A DNA stretch of 64,000 nt. Source: Lampris incognitus. Taxonomy: Eukaryota > Chordata > Actinopteri > Lampriformes > Lampridae. Every line of letters starts with the position of its first letter. The first letter of the stretch is position 1. The stretch covers positions 37,321,706 to 37,385,705 of the forward strand of contig NC_079223.1 of assembly GCF_029633865.1 (NCBI RefSeq), read 5' to 3'. A program made the position numbers and the translations under genes. A model generated the notes under the pieces. That model was not told the DNA's origin. It was given only the letters and a program-made list of their open reading frames with translations, and searched no databases. Positions 11,265 through 22,700 of the stretch are shown here, piece by piece.

Positions 11265-11960
11265 GGGGGAATCAGAATCAGAAACACTTTATCGTTTCAT
11301 TTCATGCAGTTGTGTACATGAAATGAAATGAAACATTGTTTCCCCCAGCCCCCAGCAGTGCAACACAAAGACTAAAACACATATCCAAAAACTACATTAA
11401 CTACAAAAACATATATATATATCCAAACTAACACATATATCTAAACTAAACAACAACAACAAAAATCACTGTCCAGGAGAAGGAACGCCAGCCAGGATGA
11501 CCGCTGGTCCGCATGGGCTAGCAGCCAGCCCAGTCTGCCCCACCTCCACGTCCCGCCAGACCACCCTCGGTGCCTCCTCCTTGGTCGCAGCTCCGGTTAG
11601 CGCCATGGTCCCTGGGCCCACAGGACGAGGCAGACCAAGCTCCCCCAGCCGATCCAACGCCAGCTTCCTCAGCCAGACACCTTCGACACACCTCCCCGTA
11701 CTCCACACGATGACACCAAAAACAGTCAAGGCCAGGCCAGACTGCCCTCGGTGTTATCGGAACTGCCGGTCTGCATAGGCTAGCATTTAGCTTAGCCTGC
11801 CACGCTTCTGTGTCCTCTCAGACCGCCCTCGGTGTTTCCTCCTCAGGCACAGCTCCAGGCAGGCCATAGTCCCTGGGCCCACAGGATGCTGCAGACCAAG
11901 CTCTCCCAGCCGATCCAGCGCCAGCTCTCCCAGCCATCAAACGAAGACAAACTTAGATAT
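11265..11960 (-). repeat. dispersed repeat E, minus copy
   Basis: Read on the minus strand this matches 4770-5455 in order: TCTGGCGGGACG module, CTCGTCCTGTGGGCCCAGGG, the CTAGCCCATGCGGACCAGCG segment, and the T-rich end near 11262. The second module copy (11760-11960) is partly duplicated, so the two loci share an internally repetitive structure. The 3' end on the minus strand is TGATTCTGATTC. Confidence 0.65.
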
Positions 11961-11981
11961 GGACAAAGACACTGCATGGAT

Positions 11982-12089
11982 GGTACTGGGTGAGGCCGCC
12001 ACAAACGTGAATTCGCACCACCATCTTCCCACACCGGTACTGGGTGAGGCCGCTACAAACGTGAATTTGTGCCACCATCTTCCCAAAAG
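11982..12089. repeat. 54-bp direct tandem duplication
   Basis: GGTACTGGGTGAGGCCGCCA begins at 11982 and, with few substitutions, again at 12036. Both units contain ACAAACGTGAATT and CCACCATCTTCCCA. Confidence 0.9.
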
Positions 12090-12220
12090 AAGAGACTCAC
12101 ATCTCCACATAGAAAGTGTATTTGAAGTTCAGGATAGTGACAGTTTTGAGAGCGAGAATGTGTTTAATGTTTGTGACTGCTGTTGAGTCTACGTTGGAAA
12201 GGCAAATCAGCTACCATTCA

Positions 12221-12282
<62 letters not shown>
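12221..12282. repeat. (CA)n microsatellite
   Basis: About 30 CA units. Confidence 0.98.
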
Positions 12283-12283
<1 letters not shown>

Positions 12284-12439
12284 ATCAGGGGATCCCAGAT
12301 AGGCTGTTATCATTGACTGTGGTGAGGAGAGCAGGGGAAGCGGCGCGAGTCTCCATGGCAACCGAGGGGAAGTTGTGGGTCAAAAAACATGGAAATCTTA
12401 AAAAAAAAATACAACCTTTTTTCTTACCCCCCCCCTTTT

Positions 12440-12850
12440 TTTTTTCCTCCCCAATTGTATCCGGCCAGTTACCCCACTCTTCTGAGCAGTCCTGGTCACT
12501 GCTCCACCCCCTCTGCCAATCCCGGGAGGGCTGCAGACTAACACATGCCTCCTCCGATACATGTGGAGTCACCAGCCACTTCTTTTCACCTGACAGTGAG
12601 GAGTTTCACCAGGGGGACGCAGCGCGAGGATCATGCTATTCCCCCGAGTACACCCCCCCCCGAACAGGCATCCCGACTGACCAGAGGAGGCGCTAGTGCA
12701 TCAACCAGGACACATACCCACATCCGGCTTCCCACCCGCAGACACGACCAATTGTGTCTGTAGGGACACCCAACCAAGCCAGAGGTAACACAGGGATTTG
12801 AACCAGCGATCCCATGTTGGTAGGCAACGGAATAAACCGCCATGCCACCA
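12440..12850 (-). repeat. tRNA-derived SINE, family B, inverted
   Basis: This is the reverse complement of the family defined by 14871-15308: GGTGGCATGGCGGTTTATTC head, box B-like GGTTCAAATCC near 12800, GACAATTGGTCGTGTCTGCG-type body and AATTGTATCC (12455). It is rich in A/T homopolymers at its 3' end. Confidence 0.8.
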
Positions 12851-12859
12851 TTCCTTTTC

Positions 12860-14340
12860 TACCCCACACGTTTCCTCTCTCCTCCAGTCCTTGCTTTTGG
12901 GCTCGTCGCTCCTGGCATCCTGTCCGCTCCCCCTTTTTCATCTCTTCTATCCACTCCCCTGTATCTTTCTCCTCTTCATCTCTACACCTCTTCCCCTCTG
13001 TCTTATCCCCTTATCTGCTCTTTCCATTTCCCTCTAGTTAGTTCTAATAGATACCACACTCATTGGTCGTTGGACAGGTCAGCCTATTCAAAAAATGACA
13101 TTTGTTTGCTTATTTACAAGGCAACATAATGACTTGGGAAAAGTGTAGAGCATGTTTAGAACAAAGTCATCTGAATGCTGTTTGTATTCCTGTTTTCCAT
13201 CCTTCCACTGGGATCATGTGAGATTCCTTCTCCCTGTTTCCCTGGAAGGCAGAAAGAGAAACCCCCTTGTTGAAGGCAGCTTTGATGAAACATGTTGGGT
13301 AAGCCTCGGTAATACAGGACTCTCTTTGGCACATAAAAGAAGGCCTTGGCTCTTTCTCAAAAACAGATGATTCATTGAAGACGGGTTTTTTTTTGTTTTT
13401 TGTTTTGCACACAATTTTAAAAAACAGCCGCTTTTCTTGTAGCTGTCCAACAGAGCACAGCAAGACATAACTCGCAAACTTGATTTTTCTCCTTGATTAA
13501 AAGTGTCTTTGTGGTTGGAAACAAACACACCGTGTCAGTTTGCTGCCTGTGTCTTTAAGTGCAGCCAGCCAGTTAACATGTCTAAAGATGGTAAAGGTCT
13601 TGGTTAGCGTGTGATAAAACATATTGATGCAGTAACAAAGGCTTAGATTCCTGAAGGCCACTTTGTTCATCCCAGCTTAATAGCCCTGGCTGTAAAGGGA
13701 GGGGGAGACCGATAAGTGTGTGTTAGTGTGTGTGCGGGATTGACACAGGAGAGATAAGGTCAAAGGTCTTCCTGAACAACCTGCACGTTAGATGGACAGG
13801 AAGGCAGACAGGGTAGTGACAGGACAGGTGAATGGACGGGGGGTTTAGCTGATGGATTCATTACTATCTTGTGTGTTCTGTCTCTACGCTGCTAGTTTTA
13901 ATTGCGTGTTACACCTGCTGTGCTTTGTTTGATTGTTATGGACTGTGAAGTATTCAGTGTGTACTGTTACCAGGAAAGTATTCTGCATGTTAAGCTATTA
14001 CATGTCCACCGCTAGTGTTCTTAGCAGCAACGAGTAGTGCTGAGAAAGACCAATTCTGGCAGGCTGTTCTCACATTACTGCTTAATTTACCACTTCCTCT
14101 CTCTTCTCTGAATGTTTCTCTTTCTTTTCTTCTTTATCTTTGTTTATCTACCTAACTGTTGCTCAGCCTTTCTCTCTGTTTGACTAACTGGCACTGTTTC
14201 TCACGATCGCTTCAACAGAGACGTTTGAGGAAAGATCAGTGGTTTGTCTTGTTTACATTGGGACAGTAGACAACTTTGGAGAATCTCGTTGTAAACATTA
14301 ACACACTTTATGAGGACGAACAGAATAAACAATTAGCAGT
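12860..14340. other. desi2 intron sequence without recognised features
   Basis: CT-rich near 12870-13040, then apparently unique AT-rich sequence. I recognise no gene, RNA or transposon here. Confidence 0.6.
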
Positions 14341-14454
14341 AAACTGTGTTTAATTCAGCGTGTTGTAATATTCCTAATCACTTCTACGCAGGTTATCTTG
14401 TGCTGAAGCCAGACTTCATTGAACCACTTGGGCATCATTTTGAATTTTACAGAG

Positions 14455-14712
14455 TGGGTCGGCATGGCTCAGGAGGTAGAGCGGGTCGTCCAGTAATCGG
14501 AAGGTTCCTGGTTCAATCCCCGGCTCCTTCAGAGTGTGTGTTAAAGTGTCCTTGAGCAAGACACTGAACCCCCAACTGCTCCTGATGAGCAGCTTGGCAC
14601 CTTGCAATGGCAGGCTCTGCCATCAGTGTGTGAACGTCAGACATACATTGTAAAGCACTTAGAGTGGTCGGTAGACTAGAAACGTGCTATATAAATGCAG
14701 TCTATTTATTTA
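14455..14712 (+). repeat. tRNA-derived SINE, family C
   Basis: The head has a box A-like TGGCTCAGGAGGTAGAGCGG and box B-like GGTTCAATCCC (14509-14519). The body includes GTGTCCTTGAGCAAGACACT and the end TAGAAACGTGCTATATAAAT followed by (TTTA)n. It is a tRNA-derived element type common in teleosts. The tRNA part lacks an acceptor stem, so it is not a tRNA gene. Confidence 0.75.
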
Positions 14713-14870
14713 TTTATATGTTGAATAGAAAAAAAAAGATTTTTTTTTTTTACCAAATCACCAAAGTTTTGATCAAGTTAATGGCAACTTGTCACAAAGT
14801 TCTTTACATGCATTTTGTTCAATCTTAATTTCAATTCATCTACCTTTATCATTGAATTATTGTTACTTTG

Positions 14871-15308
14871 GGGCATCCGGGTGGCATAGTGGTCTATTCC
14901 GTTGCCTACCAACACGGAGCTCGCCTGTTCGTATCCCCGTGTTACCTCCGGCTTGGTTGGACGTCCCTACAGACACAATTGGCCGTATCTGCGGGTAGGA
15001 AACCGGATGTGGGTATGTGTTCTGGTCACTGCACTAGCACCTCCTCTGGTCAGTTGGGGCGCCTGTTCGGGGGGGAGGGGGAACTGAGGGGAATAGTGTG
15101 ATCCTCTCACGCGCTACATCCCCGTGGCAAAACTCTTCACTGTCAGGTGAAAAGAAGCAGCTGGCGACTCCACATGTATCGGAGGAAGCATGTCGTAGTC
15201 TGCAGCCCTCCTCGGATTGGCAGAGGGGGTAGAGCAGCGACCGGGATGGCTTAGGAAGAGTGGGGTAATTGGCTGGATACAATTGGGGAGAAAAAGGGTT
15301 TAAAAAAA
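14871..15308 (+). repeat. tRNA-derived SINE, family B, complete with target duplication
   Basis: Begins GGCATCCGGGTGGCATAGTG and ends in A-rich sequence. It is flanked by a perfect 10-base duplication ATTGTTACTT (14859-14868 and 15309-15318). This is the best-delimited copy of seven in the window. Confidence 0.88.
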
Positions 15309-15449
15309 ATTGTTACTTCCTCCCCTCATACATTTCATCTAAATATTTACCAGATATTTACATTCAGTCTATATATTTCTCTCTCTCTCCCCCCCCCCTC
15401 TCTCTCGCTCTCTTTTTCCTCCTTCCCTTTCTACCCCTTGTTTTGTTAG

Positions 15450-15725
15450 ATCCTGTGCGGAAGGGAGATCCCTCGTTGGGTCAACCGGCTGGCCTACTTT
15501 AGCTCCTGTGTGCCCTTCCTGCAGAGCTGTCTGCCTAAGGAGTGGCTGACCCCGGCCGCCCTGCAGTCCAGTGTGAGTCAGGAGCTCCATGGGGGAGGAG
15601 GGGAGCTGGAAGAGGCGGAGGACGCGGCCGCCACTGCCTCCCTGGCCTCCATGTCACCCTGTTCTCCTTCGTCCTCCAGCCCCTCCTCACTGCCCTGCCC
15701 GCCCCGATACCAGCCGCGGCGATAG
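15450..15725 (+). CDS. desi2: desi2 last coding exon, with stop codon
   Basis: This terminal exon begins in phase 0 after a pyrimidine tract and AG, and joins cleanly to the exon at 6453-6594. It encodes [20 protein letters not shown], then the conserved [20 protein letters not shown], then an acidic [10 protein letters not shown] segment and a Ser/Pro-rich tail ending in PPRYQPRR before TAG at 15723-15725. The first 60 or so residues match human DESI2 almost residue for residue. The tail after the acidic stretch is longer and more Ser/Pro-rich than the human C terminus and has a four-glycine run in [12 protein letters not shown], as expected for a poorly constrained tail. Together with the preceding exon it gives the C-terminal 139 or so residues of the protein. 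The intron between them is 8.9 kb and full of transposons. Confidence 0.95.
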   Translation: MLCGREIPRWVNRLAYFSSCVPFLQSCLPKEWLTPAALQSSVSQELHGGGGELEEAEDAAATASLASMSPCSPSSSSPSSLPCPPRYQPRR

Positions 15726-17819
15726 AAGGAGACCCAGTGCAGTGGCCTTTTCACAGTTTGGAGAGAGAAACCGGCGGCAAATGAAAAACAACAACAACAA
15801 CAACAACAAAAGCCACAGTTTTTGTCCAACAGCTGTCATGAACTGTTGATGTGCCTTGGAGCAAGGCACCAAATACTACCTGATCTCTACTTGTTGGTTG
15901 CTCTGAGTGGTAGTGCTGCATAAAAGCCTAAAAGTTGAAATATAAATATTTGCCGGTGCAGAGGAAGGGTTCTTATCTGCTGAGGAAGAAACTTTACCTC
16001 CTCACCAAGGTGGGAAGTGAACCCGCGGCATCTGACAGAGGGAAGTGGCTGGTGAGGCTTCAAGAGTCACTGTCATTTACTTTCAAACCAGCCAAACTTT
16101 TTTTTTCTTTTTTTTTAAACAGAACAGAAAGTATACCGTGTCTTTGAGACTGTCTGGTATGAAAGTCCAACACATGGTTAGTGTTGGCTGTCTGTCTTCA
16201 CAGCAAGTAAACAAGCCTCTTCCAAATGGTTTTTCAAGTCACTAGAGGTGCGTGTGCATGTTTAGGGATCTCTGACTTTTGCCCTCCTACGTGTTATTGT
16301 TTTGAGTGTTGGACCTTTGAATGAATGCAAAGTCTTTTCCTAACTAAGATTCCCCCCAGAACCACAGCTTGAGGTCATACGCAATAATGAATTGCATTGT
16401 TTAGATAATGCGTACAAGCGGGATCCAGGTGGTATTCTCAAATTGTCATCTTGACAATACAAAGGGAATCTGCAGGGAGACAACTTGGTGCTGATATAAA
16501 TCTGTTTACTCAAACTCTGACTTGAGTGCCACGGTTCACAGGCAAATGAGGCAATGTAACTATGGGTAGAGTTTTGCTTAGAGAAGCTACACTGTAACCT
16601 GAAGGTACCAGGTTCCGGTCTCCACGATCCATTGCCTGCCCTCCTTAAGAGCTAGGTTCAAGTTTTGTTGAACGTAGACCTTGTTAAGATGTTGGGTGTC
16701 ATTTAGAATCATGCACACAAAAGCTTTACTTGTTGCTTCAATACTGAGAAATACACCACTTTGTCATCTCGTAGGGTTTCAGCACATTTCAATGGGTACA
16801 TCTTTTTGCCTTCACAAAGCGTGCTATGTCTCCTTTTCAAAAACAGGAAGTTCACAGTACAGTCAGACATGTCGTCATATGTTTGTTTTTTTTGTACGAT
16901 TCTAAATGATGTCCAGCAGCATTTTAATGAGGTTTTGGGGGGGGGCATCTTTATCCTTCAATCAGATACAAATATCTTACCGTATGCACTTTTAACTGCA
17001 TCCTGTGGTCAGCATTAGTCAACAGTATCTCAGTAGTGTGTATTTCCCTTAGTGTATGGATGAGGGTTTCTCGATGGTTCGCTATGGAACCAACCAATGT
17101 GGATCGCATAAGGGCCTTCACATAAGGAACCAAGAAGAACTTGTGTCACAATCGTGAGAAATTGTCACCATTCTGCAACAAAGTTCAGAGGTCACAGTTT
17201 TTACTTTTGAATCACATTTGGGTGCTAAAATCTCAAAAGTGGCTGGTGAGTTTTGGAGCGCATAAGCCCCTACAGCCTTCCATTGGAAATGGTTATCCCT
17301 GCCGTTCCATCATTTGTTTATACATACCCCCGTTTACATTGCCTCAAAATGTCTGTTCATCAGGACCCAAGCCTCTTGTTCCTGTTGCTGCTGCTTGGAA
17401 ATATTTGGGAGTTTTCCCCCCCCACGTAAAAAGCAGAACCACAATCAGCTTCACTTTCCTCACTTGTGCTGCCAGAGTTGAAAACGGATCAACAAATCTA
17501 GGATCGTTCAAATCCCTCAGCACTCCTCAGTTGTGTTCAGTTTTTAGCAAATGCTGGCTCCCCCATATTCCCTTTACCTTTGTTTGGAGTCAAGTCTCTT
17601 ATCAGTGCATGTAGCAGCCAGTAAGGTTGAACCTGTTCACATTGAAATAACTGACTCAAATACACTTAAATTCAATACAGTGAAGCCAAAAAAGAACCAA
17701 TCAATCAACCATGTAATAATGCGTAAATGCTGAAGTAGTAACATCCTCTCCAGTAATGTGATAACTTTCAATATTTCATAATAATTACAGTTACAAGCAC
17801 AATACTGATTGGTTGTGAA

Positions 17820-18060
17820 GGGTGGCAATGGCCTACAGGTGGGAGAGGCAGGCTTATGGCAGAAAATGATGCTAGTTTGAATCCCTAACCAAGGGAATAT
17901 CTGTAAGGGAAAAGTCGATAAGAACTCCCCCCTCCCTTTAACTGCCATTGCCAAGGTGCCTCCCCACAAGGCATTGTACTCCCAGCTGCTCTATTGGCTC
18001 TATAGATGAGGGTTTTGGTTGCACTTGGCAGCTCCCAGGTGTAAATGTGAGGCAAGGATT
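17820..18060 (+). repeat. SINE-like tRNA-derived repeat
   Basis: A box A-like TGGCCTACAGGTGGGAGAGG and box B-like TAGTTTGAATCCC are spaced about 45 bases apart at 17828-17885, followed by a SINE-like body. No second copy in the window confirms its borders. Confidence 0.45.
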
Positions 18061-18682
18061 TGCTTAAAAATAGAGTGTGGCTAGTCACCCTTCTCTGTGA
18101 GCGAAAGATCTGTTGCATATGTTGGTGGATTGCGGTTCTATGAATTTAACAATAACCAAATTCATTCTAGAAATAATCTGTATGAATGTCTGAGATACGC
18201 ACACTCACACACATGCGCACACACACACACAGACCTTCCATGTATTCCAAGTGAGGGAACTGAAAGCATCCTTTCTCCTCTGAACAGACCCACCACTCAC
18301 CAGCTTCAGCCTAGCCGTAAGGGTGTTTTTTGTTTGTTTGTTTGTTTGTTTGTTTTTGTTTTGTTTTGTTTTGTGTTTTTTTTGGGGGGGGGTATTTTTC
18401 AACACCATATATGTTAATGACCACACACATGAAAGGCTCTACTCCAAAATGTCATATATTACTGGGGGAGAAAAAAAAACAAAAAAAAAAACCTCATTGA
18501 GGATTACAAAACGATAACACTGGTCCACAACACGTCATCATTTTGTCATCCTAAGCCTTTAAACTCCCTGCCGTCCTTTGATGAAAGTGCCATAGTTCAT
18601 TTTTATCTATGAATAGTTTTGTCATGGGTCCAGTTATTATAGAATCAAACTTTCTATGTGTTGTCAAATATGAATTAACCTA

Positions 18683-18685
<3 letters not shown>

Positions 18686-18752
<67 letters not shown>
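18686..18752. repeat. (GT)n microsatellite
   Basis: About 33 GT units. A (TTTG)n/(TTTTG)n tract lies upstream at about 18320-18375. Confidence 0.98.
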
Positions 18753-18754
<2 letters not shown>

Positions 18755-20929
18755 GTAAAACAATGATTTATAAATTATCTTCGGTAGGAAAATGCGTCTA
18801 CCTTCCCAATTGGTTGGAAGTCTGTTATTTGAGATGAAAAAGTTCCTTTTGTTTGTTTGTAGCACACACACAAATAATACTATGTATAAGCATTTAACTC
18901 CTGTTTTTGTTTGTTTTGTAACCCTGGCGTGTACAATGATGATACTGACCATGGCTGTTCTGTTTGTTTTGGTATATTTGGACAAACTCAGGACTCCAAA
19001 AGGCTTTGTAAAATATCAATTTCTTTTTTTCACAACTTCTGCTTTTTCTGATGCAGTAGACACTCAGTAGAGGTTTTCCAGGATGCATGTTAGCAATGCA
19101 TCATTTTTAATCCTATCTTTGATAAAGAAAAGCTTTTGTTTACGACCTCTACGTTTGTATGCAAGCCTGTTTCTTCTCTCTGTTTGTTTCTGTCTCTCCT
19201 CCCTTTCTCTCTCTCTCTCTTCACACTTGGCATTTTATGACAGTACCTTAAAGCTGCCAACTGGGCCACCTCTCTCTATGTACATCTCATATGGACACAT
19301 ACAAACACTGGATACAGTGCAAAAATTATCCATTGTATCAAAGGCATGATGATTAAATTCAATTGTATTTCTCTCAAGACCTTCCAGTTCAAAGGAAGTT
19401 CTTGAGCCAAATGAAATTGTGCTGAATCAAGTGTTTTCATATGGACATTTTTCACCAGCTGTGATAACAAGAAGGGCAAGATGTCTGAGGACCAATTCAG
19501 ACCAAAACACACTGGAGAAGATGACAAAACCGAGCAAGAGATTTTACCATGTTTCGGGATCCTCAAAATTTGTTTCAGTTGTGTTATCTGTACACACCAC
19601 TAGTTAATGTTGCAGGTTTTGGGGAACTTTTAGTCGGGTTTGTGTCAGTATTATGACTTGTTCTCAACAACAGCCACAAAGTTAAATCTTGATGCCAAAC
19701 TCACATTATAAGACGATTGCATGCCTCAAATCTCAAGACAGGGTTGTAAAAGTGAAATTTCTAAATGGTAGCAAAGGCTCAAGTCTAAAAAGGACGAGAT
19801 ATCTTTGCTGTTTCTTGTCCTTTTTTCTATGTGACGTTTAAATTGCAGTATCATTCACAGCACTTTTTTTGTTTGTTTTTGGTGTATGTTCTTTTGTTGT
19901 GCCGATATTCAACCCCACATGTACATACACACCAACTGTGATGTCAGCGCCCTCTGGTGGCTGTGCCTGGTTATTTCTACTATGGCCTTCCTGCTGAGCT
20001 GTACATGGTTCACCTCTACCGTTAAACTGTCTGCTCGCCTGGTGGCCTGACCAAGACCAACAGACAGAGCAGGTCTTTTTCAGCTTTTAGAAACTCCTCT
20101 TTTTCTCCACGAGACATTTTTTCCCCTCTTCCATAAACGGTTTCATTACAAACCACTGTTGATTTATTCTTTTTAGAAAAAAAAATAGTTGTTCTTGGTT
20201 GCTGGGTGTCACAACATCCTTCAACACGTCACCGTTTACTCGTTTGTAAAACTTACATCCACTTCTTTTACTCGTTGGGTGTCATATTTTTTCCAAAGAG
20301 AAACCTCACTCCGGAGCGAAATTCCTTTTTTTCCTTCCTGCCTTTTGTCCAAACACGCGTTAAGTTGTCTAAGCAAAGCTTTTTCGTTTTAGTATGCCGA
20401 GTGTGTGGCGGCTGTGAGAACGTTTCTCCTACACATGGACCACGTGATCCGCGAGTGACGCCTTAGGAAACGTCAGCGCATCTTTCTACCTTTGGCAAAA
20501 CTGACTTCAGATGTTTTACACCGTTATCTTACAGCCTTCAATGGAGGCAACCCGATTTGTATCCGGTTTTAAAGTTATTAAAGAAAACTATATGACCTAT
20601 GCAGTGCACTTGTGTCGTTATTAATGTCTCCGGATTGTGTAGGATGACACAAAAGATTTTTAAGTTTTAGTCTGGACATCAGTGGTTGTCAGTCAGGGCC
20701 TCCTCTGCTGGCCCTGTCAAAATCAAAATCATAATTTGTTTTTCACAGTTAAATTGAAACGTCTCTGAATTCAATTGTTTTCCTCGTGGGGCTCAACTTT
20801 GAGTGACCGTATCATCGGCCAATCAAAATTTGACGTGTCGTGACAGAACGCCCCGGGCCCGGGCCCGGGCCCTGCAGTGTATCAGAGCTAGCTCCGGTGT
20901 TGTCATCAACCGAGTTTAAGCGAGTGCTG

Positions 20930-21625
20930 CACGATTGATCGAAACGCAATCGCAATGTCAGCCTGTGCAATTATATAACCGCAAAACGCTGCGATTTAAT
21001 TAAATAATACATTTGTGTGTGAACGTCTGTTTGTATGCAGTCTGCATAGCTACGCCCGTAATTAAGAGATGACCAATCAGTCTGTGTGTAGGCAGTGAAG
21101 CGTCACATGTCACACGTCACATGTCAGGCAGCGCAGTCTCCGGTCACATGACTATCCGGTGTTCTATGTGCAGACCAGAAAGGAAAAAATTGATACCGAT
21201 GACAACGAACAGGTTAACGCTGATGACCTGGTGGCAAAAAACAAAACGCGATCTCTGTTATTTGGCGATATTTTGGATTCAAACTCAGCGACACTGAGCA
21301 GAAAGAGGTACTGTGTAAAACACGCAAAATGAAAGTCGCTACATGTCGCGGCAAACACGACAAATTTGTATTGTTTGTGTAGTGTAACGTGCATGGATAA
21401 GTAGACACGCTGGCCGCTGACTGGCGGGTCTGACCCTTTAGTCGAGCGGTTAGCGACGTCTCCTGCGGTGCGGGCGATACGAGTTCGCTTTCCGGCCGCG
21501 GCAGTTCCTGTGGTTGCGTTGCCCCCCGAATTCGCTATAATATGTTTTTATTATTATCATATCGCAATCGTAAATCGCAATATTGTCCACAATAATCGCA
21601 ATATGACTATGACTGTGTAATGGCC
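20930..21625 (+). mobile_element. decayed hAT-like element with SINE-like insert
   Basis: The left end AGTGCTGCACGATTGATCGA is followed by AATCGCAAT motifs, and the right part (21555-21605) has ATCGCAATCGTAAATCGCAA. This arrangement is typical of a widespread fish hAT family. A tRNA-like stretch (TAGTCGAGCGGTTAGCG at about 21439) lies inside. The right terminal repeat is not recognisable, so the border is uncertain. No transposase frame is present. Confidence 0.45.
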
Positions 21626-21649
21626 ACCGCATTCACAGCTACTGACGAG

Positions 21650-22700
21650 CTTGTTGCCGATCTACTTCCAGGTTTTTGACGAAATTGGTAGGATTATCTG
21701 TATTTTTTACACGTTCTCCCCAAATGGACTAAATTACTGGATGACTTTTGCGAGAAAAGGCTGCCACGAGTATCTCAAGTGAGGTGGAACTTCAACTCCA
21801 GGTTGGTGTGCATATTTTTTTGTTATTGAATTGAAGGCGGTGCACCGATAATATTGTGGCCATACATTATTGAATTTGTGCGAGTGACTGGTGAACACTA
21901 CAGCTATGGAAACTTGTTTATCTCCGCCAAGCGGTATGCGTTTGGTGTGTCTGTTCGCGGCCAATCTCGCAAACTACTGGACTAATCAGCCTAATTTTTT
22001 TGTGCAGTTATGAAAGTACGATCAAGAACCTCACGTGGTTGGGGTGGTTAAAAACGTTCGGAAAACATTCGTTCTCTTTATCGCCGCTCCCGCTCTTGTT
22101 TCACTTTCTAGCTCGCTCGACCAATGTAAGGCGCTGTTGCTGCACGCATGCGCACTGGTAATTTAGGTCCGGCAGTGACGGTGCCCATTATGTGTTCGGT
22201 GTTGAAAGTTAACGAGACGTAGATGGTATTTAGCAAATCAGTTCAGTGGGTGAACCAAAAATAATTCGCTTCATTCATTTCGCCGCCATGTTTGTTTAAC
22301 TGACGTAAGGAGGCGGATTAGACGCGAAAGTGCCATAATGGGCTCCAATGGTAAAACTCCGCTATTGAAATAGAATTTCAAGAGTAGGTTTAATCACAGT
22401 CACAGCTGGAGCTCATCTCAGCAGCTACAATTAAACATTTCCCATTGCCGAGCTATTGTGGCGAGCTTGCAGGGAAGAATGGATGACAGAGGCAGAGATT
22501 TCCGTTTTATGGCAATCCCCGTCCGCCATACACTGCATGGCCCTGGGAATTCTCATTTATTTGCCTTCGGAACAGAATTACAGCACAATGATCCCCCCCT
22601 CCAAGGTCACAACTGGCGACGTCAGTCTAAATCGCGGTCCTAATGTCAGTCAATCTGTAACCAGTCCTATAACCAGTCCGAGTCAAACCCCCAAACTGGT
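21650..22700. other. non-coding, probably old repeat sequence
   Basis: The segment near 21905-22020 (TTTATCTCCGCCAAGCGGTA and ACTACTGGACTAATC) resembles a fish repeat I have seen described, but there is no second copy here. No gene is recognised. Confidence 0.35.

Larger units (their letters stand above)
15726..20620 (+). other. probable desi2 3' UTR and downstream flank
   Basis: This stretch follows the desi2 stop codon and has lower repeat density than its surroundings. It contains an (AAC)n run at 15785-15810, a SINE-like segment (17820-18060), a (TTTG)n/(TTTTG)n tract (about 18320-18375) and a (GT)n microsatellite (18686-18752). I saw no AATAAA in a good position. An ATTAAA variant lies near 20576, followed by a T/G-rich stretch, so a 4.9 kb 3' UTR is possible but unproven. 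No coding exon is recognisable in either strand. Confidence 0.3.

Noticed and set aside
14455-14530. A tRNA gene suggested by box A and box B
   Set aside because: There is no acceptor stem pairing or anticodon arm, and the sequence continues into a typical SINE body.
16555-16640. tRNA-like repeat (GGGTAGAG ... GGTTCCGGTC)
   Set aside because: Box spacing is loose, and no body or second copy exists in the window.
21430-21500. tRNA-like cloverleaf (TAGTCGAGCGGTTAGCG)
   Set aside because: Box B is degenerate and the sequence lies inside a decayed transposon; more likely a SINE remnant.
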